Shown here in pieces: positions 26,144 through 36,010 of a stretch of 64,000 nt of DNA (position 1 is the stretch's first letter; each line of letters starts with the position of its first letter). This DNA comes from Chlorogloeopsis sp038404745 (GTDB lineage: Bacteria; Cyanobacteriota; Cyanobacteriia; Cyanobacteriales; Nostocaceae). The notes below the pieces were generated by a model, which was not told the DNA's origin, searched no databases, and worked only from the letters and a program-made list of their open reading frames with translations. The stretch spans positions 58,430-122,429 of the forward strand of contig NZ_JAYKTT020000068.1 of NCBI RefSeq assembly GCF_038404745.2. The letters are read 5' to 3'. A program made the position numbers and the translations under genes.

Positions 26144-28579
26144 TTAACTTCTCAAAGAGACGCCAAATTTCTCCACCAATGTATCGCGGACTTTTTGATG
26201 CACGGGTTCTACTTCTGCATCTGTGAGAGTGCGATCGCTGGCTCGATAGATTAAGCGGAATGCTAAACTCCGCTGTCCTTGAGGTACGTGTTCGCCACGA
26301 TATTGATCAAACAATTCCACAGACTCTAGCAAATCTTTGCCAACTTTGTTAATAACTTTTTCAATTTCTGCAACTGTCACTTTCACTGGTGCGAAAAAGG
26401 CAATGTCTCTGTCGGTAGCTGGATAAGTAGAATAAGGCTTGAAAGTGGGAACAAGAATTTCATCTTGATCGAGCGCATCCAACAACACATCTAGATCTAA
26501 CTGAAATACATAGATTGCATCTGGTAAATTTTTTTCTTGCTGGAGTTGGGGATGCAGTTGCCCAAACACACCCAATCTAGAGCCTCCCAGCCACAGGGAA
26601 GCAGTGCGCCCTGGGTGTAAGCGGCGATCGCGGCAATCGGGTTGATATTCCACCTGCAAGCCCATGAGTTGAAATACACTTTCGAGTATGCCTTTGGCTT
26701 CAAACCATGTCATGGGTTGTTCGCGCCCGCTGCTTGTCCATTTGCTGGAGGTAGGATCGCCTCCCATAATTCCGGCTATGGCATCTGCTTCTTGCAACCC
26801 ATTTTCTTCTTGCCAAAAAATACGCCCAATTTCAAAACCATTGAGAGAGCCGCTTCCTTGCTCTAAATTGTATTGAAAAGCATCAATCAACCCAGAAATT
26901 AAATCGGTTCGTAGCGCTGAGTATTCTACAAATAAAGGATTTGCTAGCACTATTTGTCTATCTTCTCCCGGTTTTACCAAGGAGTAGTGCATTAATTCTG
27001 TCAATCCTTTAGCTCGAAAGGCAGCGCGCAATTTACGCAAGATTTCTTGTTCAAAAGGTAAATATCCTGCCTCTGACTTTTCTGGCAGAGTATCGCAAAA
27101 GCGATCATAACCGTAGAGGCGGGCGATTTCTTCAATCAAATCAATTTCTCGCTCTAAGTCTCGATAACGATAGGGTGGTACTGTTACCATCCAAGTACGC
27201 TCTTCGATTGGACTTAGCTGGCACGAGAGGGCAGTGAGGATGCGTTCTACATCTTCACTTTGTAATTCTCCGTTTTTTTCTCCTAAATCAATAGGCCCCA
27301 GTACCTGATTCACTCGATCTAAACGCAATTCTATCGAACGCGTCCAAGTTGATGGATCGGGGCGGGTATCGGCTATTTCCTGAGTCTCAAGCTTTCCAAA
27401 AGCAAGTTCCGTCAGTAGGGATAAGGCGCGGCGTGTAGCTATTTCCAATCCAGCCCTATTCACACCCCGCTCGTATCGAGATGAAGACTCGCTTCTTAAT
27501 CCTGCACTTCGAGAAGAACGGCGAATCGCTACGGAATCAAATAATGCAGCTTCTAATACTAGATTTTGCGTACCTTCATGGACTTCAGTTTCTGCACCGC
27601 CCATTACTCCAGCCAAAGCAACGGGTTTATCGTTAGCAGTAATTAATAAATTTTGAGTAGAGAGGGTGCGAGTTTGCCCGTCTAAGGTTTTCAAAGATTC
27701 TCCTGCATTGGCAAAGCGGACACCAATGGTTAATTTTTCAGATCCAGCGACTGATTGTAGGCGATCGCCATCGAAGGCATGTAGTGGTTGTCCCCACTCT
27801 AATAATACGTAGTTAGTAATATCTACTACATTATTAATCGGTCGTACTCCCGCAGCCCGCAACCGTTGTTGTAGCCATTCCGGAGAAGGAGCAATTTTAA
27901 CTTGTTTAATGACTGTGCCAATATAGGCAGGGCAAGCTTGTGTATCAGCTATTTTAATCGCTAAATTTCCTGCGCCTTGGGGAATCGATACCTCAACAGG
28001 TTCGGGAATAGTCAATTTTCCACCTGTCAGGGCTGCTACTTCCCGCGCAATACCTACCATACTCAAAGCATCGGCACGGTTAGCAGTAGCAGTCACATCT
28101 AAAATCACATCATCTAAACCCAACAGCGATCGCACATCACTACCCAGTTGTAAATTTTCCTGGGTAAAAATATGAATCCCGTCAACATCGCTAGGCAAAC
28201 CCAGTTCTTTTAAAGAACAAATCATGCCATTTGACGGAACACCCCGTAGTTTTGCAGGTTTAATCTTTAAATCAATATTTGGTAGATAAGTGCCTACTGT
28301 TGCTACTGGCACATAAATATCTGCCCGGACATTGGGAGCACCGCAGACGATATTTAAAGTCTCACCTGTGCCAACATCAACTTGGCAAACACTTAATTTA
28401 TCAGCATTGGGGTGGGATTGGCGCTCAAGCACTCTTCCCACAACAACACCATCTGCCCAAGTGCGGCGATCTTCAATATCTTCTACTTCAAACCCCGCCA
28501 TTGTCAGAGTTTCTGCTAAATCTTCCGGGCTGAGTTTTACCTCGACTAGTTCCCGCAGCCATTTAATAGAAATACGCAT
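26144..28579 (-). CDS. pheT: Phenylalanine--tRNA ligase beta subunit
   Basis: PheT forms the alpha2-beta2 enzyme that charges tRNA-Phe with phenylalanine. The 811-residue protein begins MRISIKWLRELVEV, has the tRNA-binding EMAP-like domain (VVVGRVLERQSHPNADKLSV), the B3/B4 editing region, the B5 domain, the catalytic-core-like domain with ERGVNRAGLEIATRRAL upstream of it, and a C-terminal FDX-ACB anticodon-binding domain (FKPYSTYPATDRDIAFF and SLAFRLIYRASDRTLTD). Length and order are normal. pheS is not adjacent, as common in cyanobacteria. Confidence 0.97.
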   Translation of the reverse strand: MRISIKWLRELVEVKLSPEDLAETLTMAGFEVEDIEDRRTWADGVVVGRVLERQSHPNADKLSVCQVDVGTGETLNIVCGAPNVRADIYVPVATVGTYLPNIDLKIKPAKLRGVPSNGMICSLKELGLPSDVDGIHIFTQENLQLGSDVRSLLGLDDVILDVTATANRADALSMVGIAREVAALTGGKLTIPEPVEVSIPQGAGNLAIKIADTQACPAYIGTVIKQVKIAPSPEWLQQRLRAAGVRPINNVVDITNYVLLEWGQPLHAFDGDRLQSVAGSEKLTIGVRFANAGESLKTLDGQTRTLSTQNLLITANDKPVALAGVMGGAETEVHEGTQNLVLEAALFDSVAIRRSSRSAGLRSESSSRYERGVNRAGLEIATRRALSLLTELAFGKLETQEIADTRPDPSTWTRSIELRLDRVNQVLGPIDLGEKNGELQSEDVERILTALSCQLSPIEERTWMVTVPPYRYRDLEREIDLIEEIARLYGYDRFCDTLPEKSEAGYLPFEQEILRKLRAAFRAKGLTELMHYSLVKPGEDRQIVLANPLFVEYSALRTDLISGLIDAFQYNLEQGSGSLNGFEIGRIFWQEENGLQEADAIAGIMGGDPTSSKWTSSGREQPMTWFEAKGILESVFQLMGLQVEYQPDCRDRRLHPGRTASLWLGGSRLGVFGQLHPQLQQEKNLPDAIYVFQLDLDVLLDALDQDEILVPTFKPYSTYPATDRDIAFFAPVKVTVAEIEKVINKVGKDLLESVELFDQYRGEHVPQGQRSLAFRLIYRASDRTLTDAEVEPVHQKVRDTLVEKFGVSLRS

Positions 28580-29713
28580 GGAATGTGTGCTTGTGCGAAA
28601 TCAGATCTGAAATCAGAATGCAATGACTATTCTAGAACTAATCGCTGAAGTTCCTCACCAAATACAACAAGCAAATTCATTCTTCTCTTCCCTTGCACAC
28701 ATCAGAGCTATTCATCCCCTCCTCGCTTGCGGGGAGAGGTTAGGGATGAGGTTCCTCTAACTCAAGTTTGAAGAGAGACGAAGTGAGACATAATTCTTCC
28801 GGAAAACTACTGTAAGATTTGGTTGAATAACTATACTAAGTCTAATTCAAATATCAAACTAAATTGAACTCAAGTGTCATAAGATAAGGTGGAAATGTGA
28901 TGAATAAAGCGACGTAATTAAGTTTCTAGCCGCACAAAGACTGTAATTCAATGAGTATCATAGGTGATTTTGCCCTAATCTAGAAAAATTGACCAGAATC
29001 TTGAGTTATTTAATGCTTGTAAAGCAATTACTGCCAGAACAACCATCTAGTTGTGATGACTAACTGAATGAATATAATTTTGTAAATATGCTGTATCTAT
29101 ATCATCACTATAAAAATTCATGGTTATTCAAAATAAATTTTATAAATTTGGCATAGTAGAAGATACTATGATTTTAAGTTAAATGATTCGTTTTTCTAAA
29201 TCAACTTTGTTGACTATACATAGCTGGAGTGCTACTGGAGCTAAATCTTGCTAGCTTTATTAAAAATTATTTCAAGCTTAAAGTAAGTAGTTCTAAGTAT
29301 TTTTTAAGAAATTTTGATTCTATTTTTATTTAAGGTTTTATTGATAATGCTGATTATTTAATTCTGTTAATGGATTTCATCTAAAATATTACTGTTCTAC
29401 ACGAAATCTTTAAAAGAATGCGTCAGCAAAGGTACGTAATTATAGTATTCTAGTTTAATAATGTATAAATTTATTATCAGCACTTCTACAGTAATGCCAG
29501 CCTCTGGCAAGTTCCCTTCTTAAACTATTAACTAAGTCTTAGGGAAGATTTTTTAGAAGTTGTGCGTATTCTGGTAGCAGCGACCTGTTTCATTGTATAG
29601 TAACCAATCTACTGAACCATACACAAACATCTGAGGTTTAGCAGTACTGGAAACTATAATACTCTGAACAATAGGTAAACAAATCTTTGGAGTTTGACAT
29701 AACAAGAGAAGTT
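28580..29713. other. 1.1-kb AT-rich intergenic region before the VWA/PP2C/kinase genes
   Basis: No frame here looks coding. Near the left, a hairpin-prone GC-rich block CCCCTCCTCGCTTGCGGGG (about 28719-28737) with GGGATGAGGTTCC after it is a common dispersed cyanobacterial repeat. The centre is AT-rich. A small TGCCAG/CTGGCA stem is at about 29494-29509. The right end must hold the promoter for the gene trio; no operator is recognisable. Confidence 0.4.
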
Positions 29714-30388
29714 ATGCAAGATACATTAAAACTTGATGAAGTAGTTGAATTTGCTGAAAATCCTGAGCCACGTTGCCCTTGTGTGCTGCTACTCGATACA
29801 TCCGGTTCAATGCAAGGAATACCAATTAATGCATTGAATGAAGGGTTACTGAGTTTTAAGGATGAATTGATTAAAAATTCCTTGGCATCTAGGAGGGTTG
29901 AGGTAGCTATAGTTACCTTTGATAGTCATGTCAATGTTGTACAAGACTTTGTGACAGCAGATCAATTTAATCCGCCCATATTGACTGCTCAAGGATTGAC
30001 TAATATGGGTTCTGGAATCCATAAAGCCTTAGATATGATTCAAGAGCGCAAAGCTCAGTATCGCAGTAACGGCATTGCTTACTATCGTCCTTGGGTGTTT
30101 ATGATTACTGATGGAGAACCGCAAGGCGAGTCAGATAACATCATAGACCAAGCTACGAAACGTTTGCAGGTAGATGAAGCTAACAAAAAAGTGGCTTTTT
30201 TTACAGTAGGTGTAGAAAATGCCAATATGACACGGTTAAGTAATATTGCTGTCCGTACTCCATTAAAGCTAAATGGATTAAATTTTGTAGAGTTGTTTGT
30301 CTGGCTATCTGCGAGTATGTCAGCGGTTTCCCATTCAAAAGTAGACGAACAAGTGGCGCTACCTCCAATTGGTTGGGGTTCTGTTTAA
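29714..30388 (+). CDS. TerY-like von Willebrand factor A domain protein
   Basis: A 224-residue protein consisting mainly of one VWA domain. The metal-ion-dependent adhesion site is complete: DTSGSM at 28-33, the threonine in GLTNMGSGI, and the aspartate in MITDGEPQGE. The RCPCVLLLDTSGSM beginning is typical of TerY. TerY-like VWA proteins occur with a PP2C phosphatase and a kinase in predicted stress-response or phosphosignalling units; this gene has both neighbours. I chose ATG 29714; a TTG at 29687 would add nine residues (MEFDITREV) and is possible. Its stop is 45 bases before the next chosen start, suggesting an operon. Confidence 0.85.
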   Translation: MQDTLKLDEVVEFAENPEPRCPCVLLLDTSGSMQGIPINALNEGLLSFKDELIKNSLASRRVEVAIVTFDSHVNVVQDFVTADQFNPPILTAQGLTNMGSGIHKALDMIQERKAQYRSNGIAYYRPWVFMITDGEPQGESDNIIDQATKRLQVDEANKKVAFFTVGVENANMTRLSNIAVRTPLKLNGLNFVELFVWLSASMSAVSHSKVDEQVALPPIGWGSV

Positions 30389-30433
30389 TTGAGATTTCCT
30401 GCTTACACTCACACAGCTGTCGGAAATGGCTTT

Positions 30434-31213
30434 ATGAAAACTTCAATTAAAATACCTCAATGGCGGGTAGTAGCCGCATCAGTATGCGGTACAAGTCACA
30501 TAAAAAATAAGCAGCTGTGTCAGGATGCTCACCATTTTTTAATATTGCCAGATAATGTTTTGGTGGTGGCAGCAGCGGATGGTGCTGGATCTGCCATTTT
30601 AGGTAAGGTTGGGGCGATGGTTGCGACAGAAACCGCAGTCGAAACTATATCTCAAAAAGAAATTCATCGGGCCGCGCTTGAAGATGATGCTGTGGTGCGA
30701 TCGCTTTTAATGGAGTCCATATTAGCCGCCAAAACCGCCGTGGAAGAAGAGGCTATTGCCTGTAACAGAAAACCACACGATTTGGCAAGCACATTAATTG
30801 TTGTAGTTGCCACACCAGAACTTGTGGCAGTTGTACAAATCGGAGATGGTGTGGCAGTAGCGAAAGATAGTATAGGCAATCTCAGCGCACTTACCACTCC
30901 TGACAACGGTGAATACATGAATGAAACCACTTTTTTGGTTTCACCCGGTGCGATAGAAAGAGCACAAGTAAAAATATCGCGCCAATCCGTAGTTAATCTC
31001 AGTGTTATTACTGATGGACTTCAATGGTTAGCGATGAACATGACTGTCAGTGCTCCTCACAAACCTTTCTTTCTTCCTTTGTTTGACTTTGTTGCTAACG
31101 CCGACGACAAGATTGTGGCGAAAGAGCAACTAGTGAAATTTTTGCGTTCAGAGCGAATCGCGCAAAGGACAGACGATGATTTGACCCTGATCGTAGCAGC
31201 GCTAACTCATTAA
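30434..31213 (+). CDS. PP2C-family (PPM) serine/threonine phosphatase
   Basis: This 259-residue protein has the metal-binding motifs of PP2C phosphatases: AAADGAGSAILG early, IGDGVAVA in the middle, VITDGLQWLA, and DDDLTLIVAAL at the end. It would remove phosphate from Ser/Thr residues, presumably opposing the neighbouring kinase. The cysteine-containing beginning (VVAASVCGTSHIKNKQLCQDAH) resembles PP2C proteins of TerY-P units. I chose ATG 30434; a TTG at 30389 directly after the VWA stop would add 15 residues. The close spacing on both sides supports one transcript for the three genes. Confidence 0.87.
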   Translation: MKTSIKIPQWRVVAASVCGTSHIKNKQLCQDAHHFLILPDNVLVVAAADGAGSAILGKVGAMVATETAVETISQKEIHRAALEDDAVVRSLLMESILAAKTAVEEEAIACNRKPHDLASTLIVVVATPELVAVVQIGDGVAVAKDSIGNLSALTTPDNGEYMNETTFLVSPGAIERAQVKISRQSVVNLSVITDGLQWLAMNMTVSAPHKPFFLPLFDFVANADDKIVAKEQLVKFLRSERIAQRTDDDLTLIVAALTH

Positions 31214-31294
31214 CCGACAATCGCAAGACTACTTCTCAAAGCCTTCAAGAGTTTTGTCAACCTACCCCAACTATTTATCAAGATCAACATCATT

Positions 31295-33475
31295 ATGCAG
31301 GTACTACGTTATCTTCCTAACCAAACATTAATTCCTCTCAATCTCACTGTCAGTTTAGGGCGTGGTGGTGAAGCCTGTATTTATACAGTGCCAACAGATA
31401 CCGGCTTAGTGGCTAAAGTTTATCACAAGCCCTCAGAGCAACAAGCTCGCAAACTTGAGGTGATGCTCTCTCACCCACCAGAAAACCCAACAGCTAGCTT
31501 AGGACACATTTCGATTGCTTGGCCTGTAGAGTTGTTACGAGCAAAAGATAGTAGCAACAGTATTATTGGTTTTCTAATGCCGCGCATTCGGGGAATGCGC
31601 CCGATCATCGATTTCTACAATCCCAGAACTCGTCGAGAGCATTGTCCTTTATTTAGCTATCAATATTTGCTCCGTACCGCTCGCAACTTAGCAGCGGCTT
31701 TTGCAGCTTTGCACGCCAGTGGATACTGTGTTGGTGATGTGAATGAGTCAAATATTCTTGTCAGTGATACAGCTTTGGTGACAGTTGTAGACACAGACTC
31801 ATTCCAAGTCAGCGATCCAGACAACGATTTCGTTTACCGTTGTCCTGTTGGCAAACCAGAATTTACTCCGCCAGAACTACAAAATAAAACTTTTGCTCAC
31901 TGCGATCGCGCTGTTCCCCATGACTTATTTGGTTTAGCAGTACTAATATTCCAACTATTGATGGAAGGTACGCATCCATTTTCTGGTATTTACACAGGCG
32001 CAGGTGAACCACCTCCTTACGAAGCTCGCATAGCAAGTGGTCATTTCACTTACAGTAAGAATCATTCTGTACCCTATATTCCTACTCCAATCGCACCTGC
32101 CTGGAAAATTCTGCATCCCAGTTTGCAGGATCTGTTTGTGCGTTGTTTTGAAGAAGGACACAACAATCCCTTACTGCGTCCTAGTGCGCAAACTTGGGCT
32201 TTAGCTTTGGCAGAAGCTGAAGAAGCCTTAATGAACTGTGAAGCTAACCCCCAACATCGCTACAGCAACCATTTACAATCTTGCCCTTGGTGTGAACGCG
32301 CTTTAAGATTGGGAGGACGCGATCCTTTTCCCTCACCAGCTGCGATCGCTGCTAGAGAACATCTCAAACCCCGCCCACAATCAAGAAAGCGCTATTCCCA
32401 AAATCGGCGTGTTCCACAGCCAGTTATTCCATTGCAACAAATTCATCGTTACAGCTCATTTGCTCATCACAACGTTCCTTATTACAAACCTGCCAGAAAG
32501 CCCAAATTTTATCCAATTATCCTTGGCTTGCTTGGATTGGGTACATTAGGATATTTAGACTTAGTAGTTAAATTTACCAGTCGCCCCTATCTAACTCAAA
32601 ATTCCTACTCTCAACAAACATTGATTTCTCCTAATACCAATAATGCCAATCGTAGAAATTTTACGTTTGCAGAGTACTACAAGCAAGGGTATGCCTCTTA
32701 CAAAGTCAAAGACTACGATCAAGCGATCGCAAACTTTTCTCTGGCAATACAACAAGCTCCCACATACGCCAAAGCTTACATAAATAGAGGCAATGCGCAC
32801 TATAATCTTAAAGATTATGAGGCTGCAATTGCAGATTATAACCAAGCAATTCAAACTAACCCCAAAGAAGTCAAAGCTTATGTTAATCGGGGTAATGCTC
32901 GCTATATGATTGCTGAATCTAGTAGCGATCCTGAAAAATATTACAACCTAGCAATTAGTGACTTTAATAGTGCTTTACGCTTTAATGAAAAGGAAGTAGA
33001 AGCATATATCAGAAGGGGCATTTCTCACGCTCAAATTGCCAAATATACAGGCGATTCCCAACTAAATTATCAAAAAGCAATAGCTGATTTTAATCAAGCG
33101 ATCGCTATTAATTCATCAAGGGCAGAAGCCTATTTCCAACGCGGACTTGTCCGCTATCAAACTGCTCAATATGGTAGTGACTTTGAAAAAGAATATAACC
33201 AAGCAATTGCAGACTTTGACCAAGCTTTACTTCTGAATTCACGATTAGCAAAAGTTTATCTTAAACGAGGGATGGTTCGCTATGAACTTGCTCAGTATGG
33301 AGGCAGTGAATCTAGTCTTAATAAAAATAAAGCAATAAATGATTTGCAAACTGCTGCCAAAATTTCCCTTGAGCAAGAAGATGTGGATAATTATCAACAA
33401 GCCCTCAGTAGTATTTGCGTAGTTCTCGAAAATAAGTGTGAATCAGTCTTCCAAAACACTAATTTTTTAGATTAG
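31295..33475 (+). CDS. TerY-P-type protein kinase with zinc motif, membrane segment and TPR array
   Basis: The 726-residue protein begins with a divergent eukaryotic-type kinase domain: glycine loop GRGGEACIY, lysine in LVAKVYHK, catalytic D148 in GDVNESNILV (no HRD arginine) and VVDTDSFQV in the DFG position. It continues with PEFTPPELQ and HDLFGLAVLIFQLL. A probable zinc motif follows (C315, nearby histidines, CPWC at 330-333), as in kinases paired with TerY. One membrane segment lies at about 404-424 (IILGLLGLGTLGYLDLVV). At least five TPRs fill residues 450-700 and would face the other side of the membrane. The phosphatase and VWA genes are directly upstream. The substrate is unknown. Confidence 0.85.
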   Translation: MQVLRYLPNQTLIPLNLTVSLGRGGEACIYTVPTDTGLVAKVYHKPSEQQARKLEVMLSHPPENPTASLGHISIAWPVELLRAKDSSNSIIGFLMPRIRGMRPIIDFYNPRTRREHCPLFSYQYLLRTARNLAAAFAALHASGYCVGDVNESNILVSDTALVTVVDTDSFQVSDPDNDFVYRCPVGKPEFTPPELQNKTFAHCDRAVPHDLFGLAVLIFQLLMEGTHPFSGIYTGAGEPPPYEARIASGHFTYSKNHSVPYIPTPIAPAWKILHPSLQDLFVRCFEEGHNNPLLRPSAQTWALALAEAEEALMNCEANPQHRYSNHLQSCPWCERALRLGGRDPFPSPAAIAAREHLKPRPQSRKRYSQNRRVPQPVIPLQQIHRYSSFAHHNVPYYKPARKPKFYPIILGLLGLGTLGYLDLVVKFTSRPYLTQNSYSQQTLISPNTNNANRRNFTFAEYYKQGYASYKVKDYDQAIANFSLAIQQAPTYAKAYINRGNAHYNLKDYEAAIADYNQAIQTNPKEVKAYVNRGNARYMIAESSSDPEKYYNLAISDFNSALRFNEKEVEAYIRRGISHAQIAKYTGDSQLNYQKAIADFNQAIAINSSRAEAYFQRGLVRYQTAQYGSDFEKEYNQAIADFDQALLLNSRLAKVYLKRGMVRYELAQYGGSESSLNKNKAINDLQTAAKISLEQEDVDNYQQALSSICVVLENKCESVFQNTNFLD

Positions 33476-33517
33476 AACAAGTAAAAAAGCAAATAGCAAA
33501 TCATAATATTGGCATTG

Positions 33518-33584
33518 GTAGCTAGCTTATCCTAATTTAGGAAGAGTGAAATCACTCAAAACATTTAAAAACCTAGCTAGCTAC
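33518..33584. repeat. Nested inverted repeats after the kinase gene
   Basis: Outer 10-base arms GTAGCTAGCT (33518-33527) and AGCTAGCTAC (33575-33584) are perfect complements. Inside are CCTAATTTAGG (33531-33541) and GAGTGAAATCACTC (33544-33557). Transcribed RNA could form a three-way junction. It may terminate the trio's transcript or be a mobile repeat. The rest of the spacer to 33806 is AT-rich and shows nothing else. Confidence 0.5.
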
Positions 33585-33806
33585 TTTGTTATGTATTTGT
33601 TTTACTGAAAAATTAAAGCTTACTATTTTTAAGCTTTTTAATCTTTTCACAGTCAAAGAAAGTTTTTTTACTCAGGCTTCATAAAAATTAGCAGAAATAC
33701 GCTTAAATTATATACTTGAGAAATTTAGCAATCAATAAATTGCTTGATTTTAAGTGTATAAGCAGTCAAACAATCATTAATACTTATAACAATCCGAGGC
33801 AATTGC

Positions 33807-34580
33807 ATGAAAGCAGTGATTTTGGCTGGTGGGTTAGGCACACGCCTAAGTGAAGAAACTAGTATCAGACCAAAACCTATGGTTGAAATTGGCGGTAAGC
33901 CAATTCTATGGCATATTATGAAGATTTATTCTGCCCACGGTATTAATGACTTCATCATTTGCTGCGGTTATAAGGGTTACATCATCAAGGAGTATTTTGC
34001 CAACTACTTCTTGCATATGTCAGATGTGACCTTTGATATGCGGTTTAACCAAATGAGTGTACACTCAGGTTATGCTGAACCTTGGCGTGTCACTTTGGTA
34101 GATACAGGTGACAATACCATGACTGGTGGTAGATTAAAAAGAGTCAAAGAACATATCGGAAACGAGACTTTCTGCTTCACCTACGGTGATGGTGTATGTA
34201 ATGTTGATATTACAGAACTAATTAAATTTCATCAAGAACAAAAGACTTTAGGAACACTCACTGCTGTTCAACCCCCAGGACGTTTTGGCGCAATTATATT
34301 AGGACAAGAGCAAACTACAATCACCAGCTTCCATGAAAAACCAGAAGGAGATGGTGCTTGGATTAATGGTGGTTATTTTGTCTTAGAACCTGAGGTAATC
34401 AACCTTATCTCAGATGATTCTTGTGTTTGGGAAAAAGAACCCTTAGAAAAACTTGCGGAAATGCAACAGCTATCTGCTTTTAAACATAATGGTTTCTGGC
34501 AACCAATGGATACATTAAGGGATAAAAATTATTTAGAGGAGCTATGGAAGAGTGGTAAGGCTCCTTGGAAGGCATGGTAG
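33807..34580 (+). CDS. rfbF: Glucose-1-phosphate cytidylyltransferase
   Basis: RfbF joins CTP and glucose-1-phosphate to give CDP-glucose, the entry point to CDP-activated deoxy or branched sugars. The 257-residue protein has the nucleotide-binding start MKAVILAGGLGTRLSEET with RPKPMVEIGGKPILWHIMK, the TGGRLKRVK loop, FTYGDGVCNVDI and FHEKPEGDGAWINGGYFVLEP, all typical of the family. A CGAGG ribosome-binding site precedes the ATG. It is the first gene of the 20-gene polysaccharide cluster. The next enzyme usually found with it, CDP-glucose 4,6-dehydratase, is not obvious here. Confidence 0.95.
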   Translation: MKAVILAGGLGTRLSEETSIRPKPMVEIGGKPILWHIMKIYSAHGINDFIICCGYKGYIIKEYFANYFLHMSDVTFDMRFNQMSVHSGYAEPWRVTLVDTGDNTMTGGRLKRVKEHIGNETFCFTYGDGVCNVDITELIKFHQEQKTLGTLTAVQPPGRFGAIILGQEQTTITSFHEKPEGDGAWINGGYFVLEPEVINLISDDSCVWEKEPLEKLAEMQQLSAFKHNGFWQPMDTLRDKNYLEELWKSGKAPWKAW

Positions 34581-34688
34581 GCTATAAATCTAGTTAAAGA
34601 GTTATTAGTGATGAAATAAATTGACTATTAACTCCTGATTATTCATCACTCAAATTTCATTTATTGTTGTGGAAGGGCCTTTTTACCA

Positions 34689-35900
34689 ATGTACGATTTT
34701 GCAATTATAGGTGGAGGAATTGTAGGTCTTTCCACCGGTATGGCTTTAGGTAAACGCTATCCCCATGCCCGGATTTTAGTACTAGAGAAAGAGAGTAAAT
34801 GGGCATTCCATCAAACTGGCAATAATAGCGGTGTAATTCACTCTGGTATTTACTACAAACCAGGAAGTTTTAAAGCTAAGTTTTGCCGTAACGGTTGCCA
34901 TTCAATGGTAGAGTTCTGCAAAGAACACGGAATTGATTATGAAGTTTGCGGTAAGGTAATTGTTGCCACTGAAGAAGAAGAATTGCCACGTCTAGAGAAC
35001 CTATACAAGCGTGGCTTAGAGAATGGTATAGAAATTAAGAGAATTAGCCCTGAAGAAGTTAAAGAAATCGAGCCTCACGTCAGGTGTGTAGGTGGGATTC
35101 ATGTACTTTCAACAGGTATTGTAAATTATAAGCAAGTTTGCGAAAAATATGCTCAAATAATTGCACAGCAAGGGGGTGAACTGCGACTCAATACCAAGGT
35201 TGAAAAGATTGTTAGCAGTAATAACACTCAGGTACTAGAAACAAGTAATGGCACTTTTGAAGCTCGTTTTGTGATCAATTGTGCTGGATTGCACAGCGAT
35301 CGCATTGCCAAGTTAGGCAAAGTCGATCCGCAAGCAAAAATAGTTCCTTTCCGAGGAGAATATTACGAGCTCACCCCAGAAAAGCGCTATTTAGTAAAAG
35401 GCTTAATTTACCCCGTTCCTAATCCAGAATTTCCCTTTTTAGGGGTGCATTTTACCCGCATGATTGATGGTAGCGTTCATGCCGGGCCAAATGCAGTTCT
35501 TAGCCTCAAGCGAGAAGGATATAAAAAAACAGACTTTGACTTGCGTGATTTTGCTGAAGTCATGACTTATGCAGGGTTTTGGAAACTGGCAGCAAAACAC
35601 GCTGATGAAGGAATTAAGGAAATTATTCGTTCCTTTAGTAAAGTAGCTTTTACAAGAAGTTTACAAAAACTGATTCCCGAAGTCCAAGCAGAAGACTTAG
35701 TTCCTACCCATGCCGGAGTTCGCGCCCAAGCATTAATGAATGATGGTAAGTTAGTAGACGACTTTTTGATTATTCATGGGCAAAATTCCGTTCATGTGTG
35801 CAATGCTCCTTCCCCAGCAGCGACTTCTTCTATTGAAATTGGTAAAGCAATCATTGCACAAATTCCTGAGCAACAGCATTTAGAAACTGCACTAGTTTAA
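34689..35900 (+). CDS. lhgO: L-2-hydroxyglutarate oxidase-like flavoprotein
   Basis: LhgO-family enzymes are FAD-dependent oxidases of the DAO fold that convert L-2-hydroxyglutarate to 2-oxoglutarate. The 403-residue protein has the FAD motif FAIIGGGIVGLSTGMAL, the LhgO-typical QTGNNSGVIHSGIYYKPGS, and a late FLIIHGQNSVHVCNAPSPAA. It sits between sugar-nucleotide genes, so its substrate here may be a related hydroxy acid or sugar acid; that is an inference from position only. A GGAAGGG sequence precedes the ATG at longer-than-usual spacing. Its homologue occupies the same place in the Anabaena HEP island as I recall it. Confidence 0.88.
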   Translation: MYDFAIIGGGIVGLSTGMALGKRYPHARILVLEKESKWAFHQTGNNSGVIHSGIYYKPGSFKAKFCRNGCHSMVEFCKEHGIDYEVCGKVIVATEEEELPRLENLYKRGLENGIEIKRISPEEVKEIEPHVRCVGGIHVLSTGIVNYKQVCEKYAQIIAQQGGELRLNTKVEKIVSSNNTQVLETSNGTFEARFVINCAGLHSDRIAKLGKVDPQAKIVPFRGEYYELTPEKRYLVKGLIYPVPNPEFPFLGVHFTRMIDGSVHAGPNAVLSLKREGYKKTDFDLRDFAEVMTYAGFWKLAAKHADEGIKEIIRSFSKVAFTRSLQKLIPEVQAEDLVPTHAGVRAQALMNDGKLVDDFLIIHGQNSVHVCNAPSPAATSSIEIGKAIIAQIPEQQHLETALV

Positions 35901-36010
35901 AGTCCGTAGTTACTTGTAATTCTCAGCGCGAACAATTCGCAGAAGTTAACAGGTACCTGAATTATCCTGAAAGAAATTAAATTCAACCAATCAACAACAA
36001 GGATTTTTTA

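Noticed and set aside
28700..28760. GC-rich hairpin after pheT as a transposon end
   Set aside because: It is a common dispersed cyanobacterial repeat type, and there is no transposase fragment or target duplication nearby.
32591..32854. Minus-strand ORF inside the kinase-TPR gene
   Set aside because: It is antisense to the TPR region, and its apparent length follows from the codon bias of the real gene.
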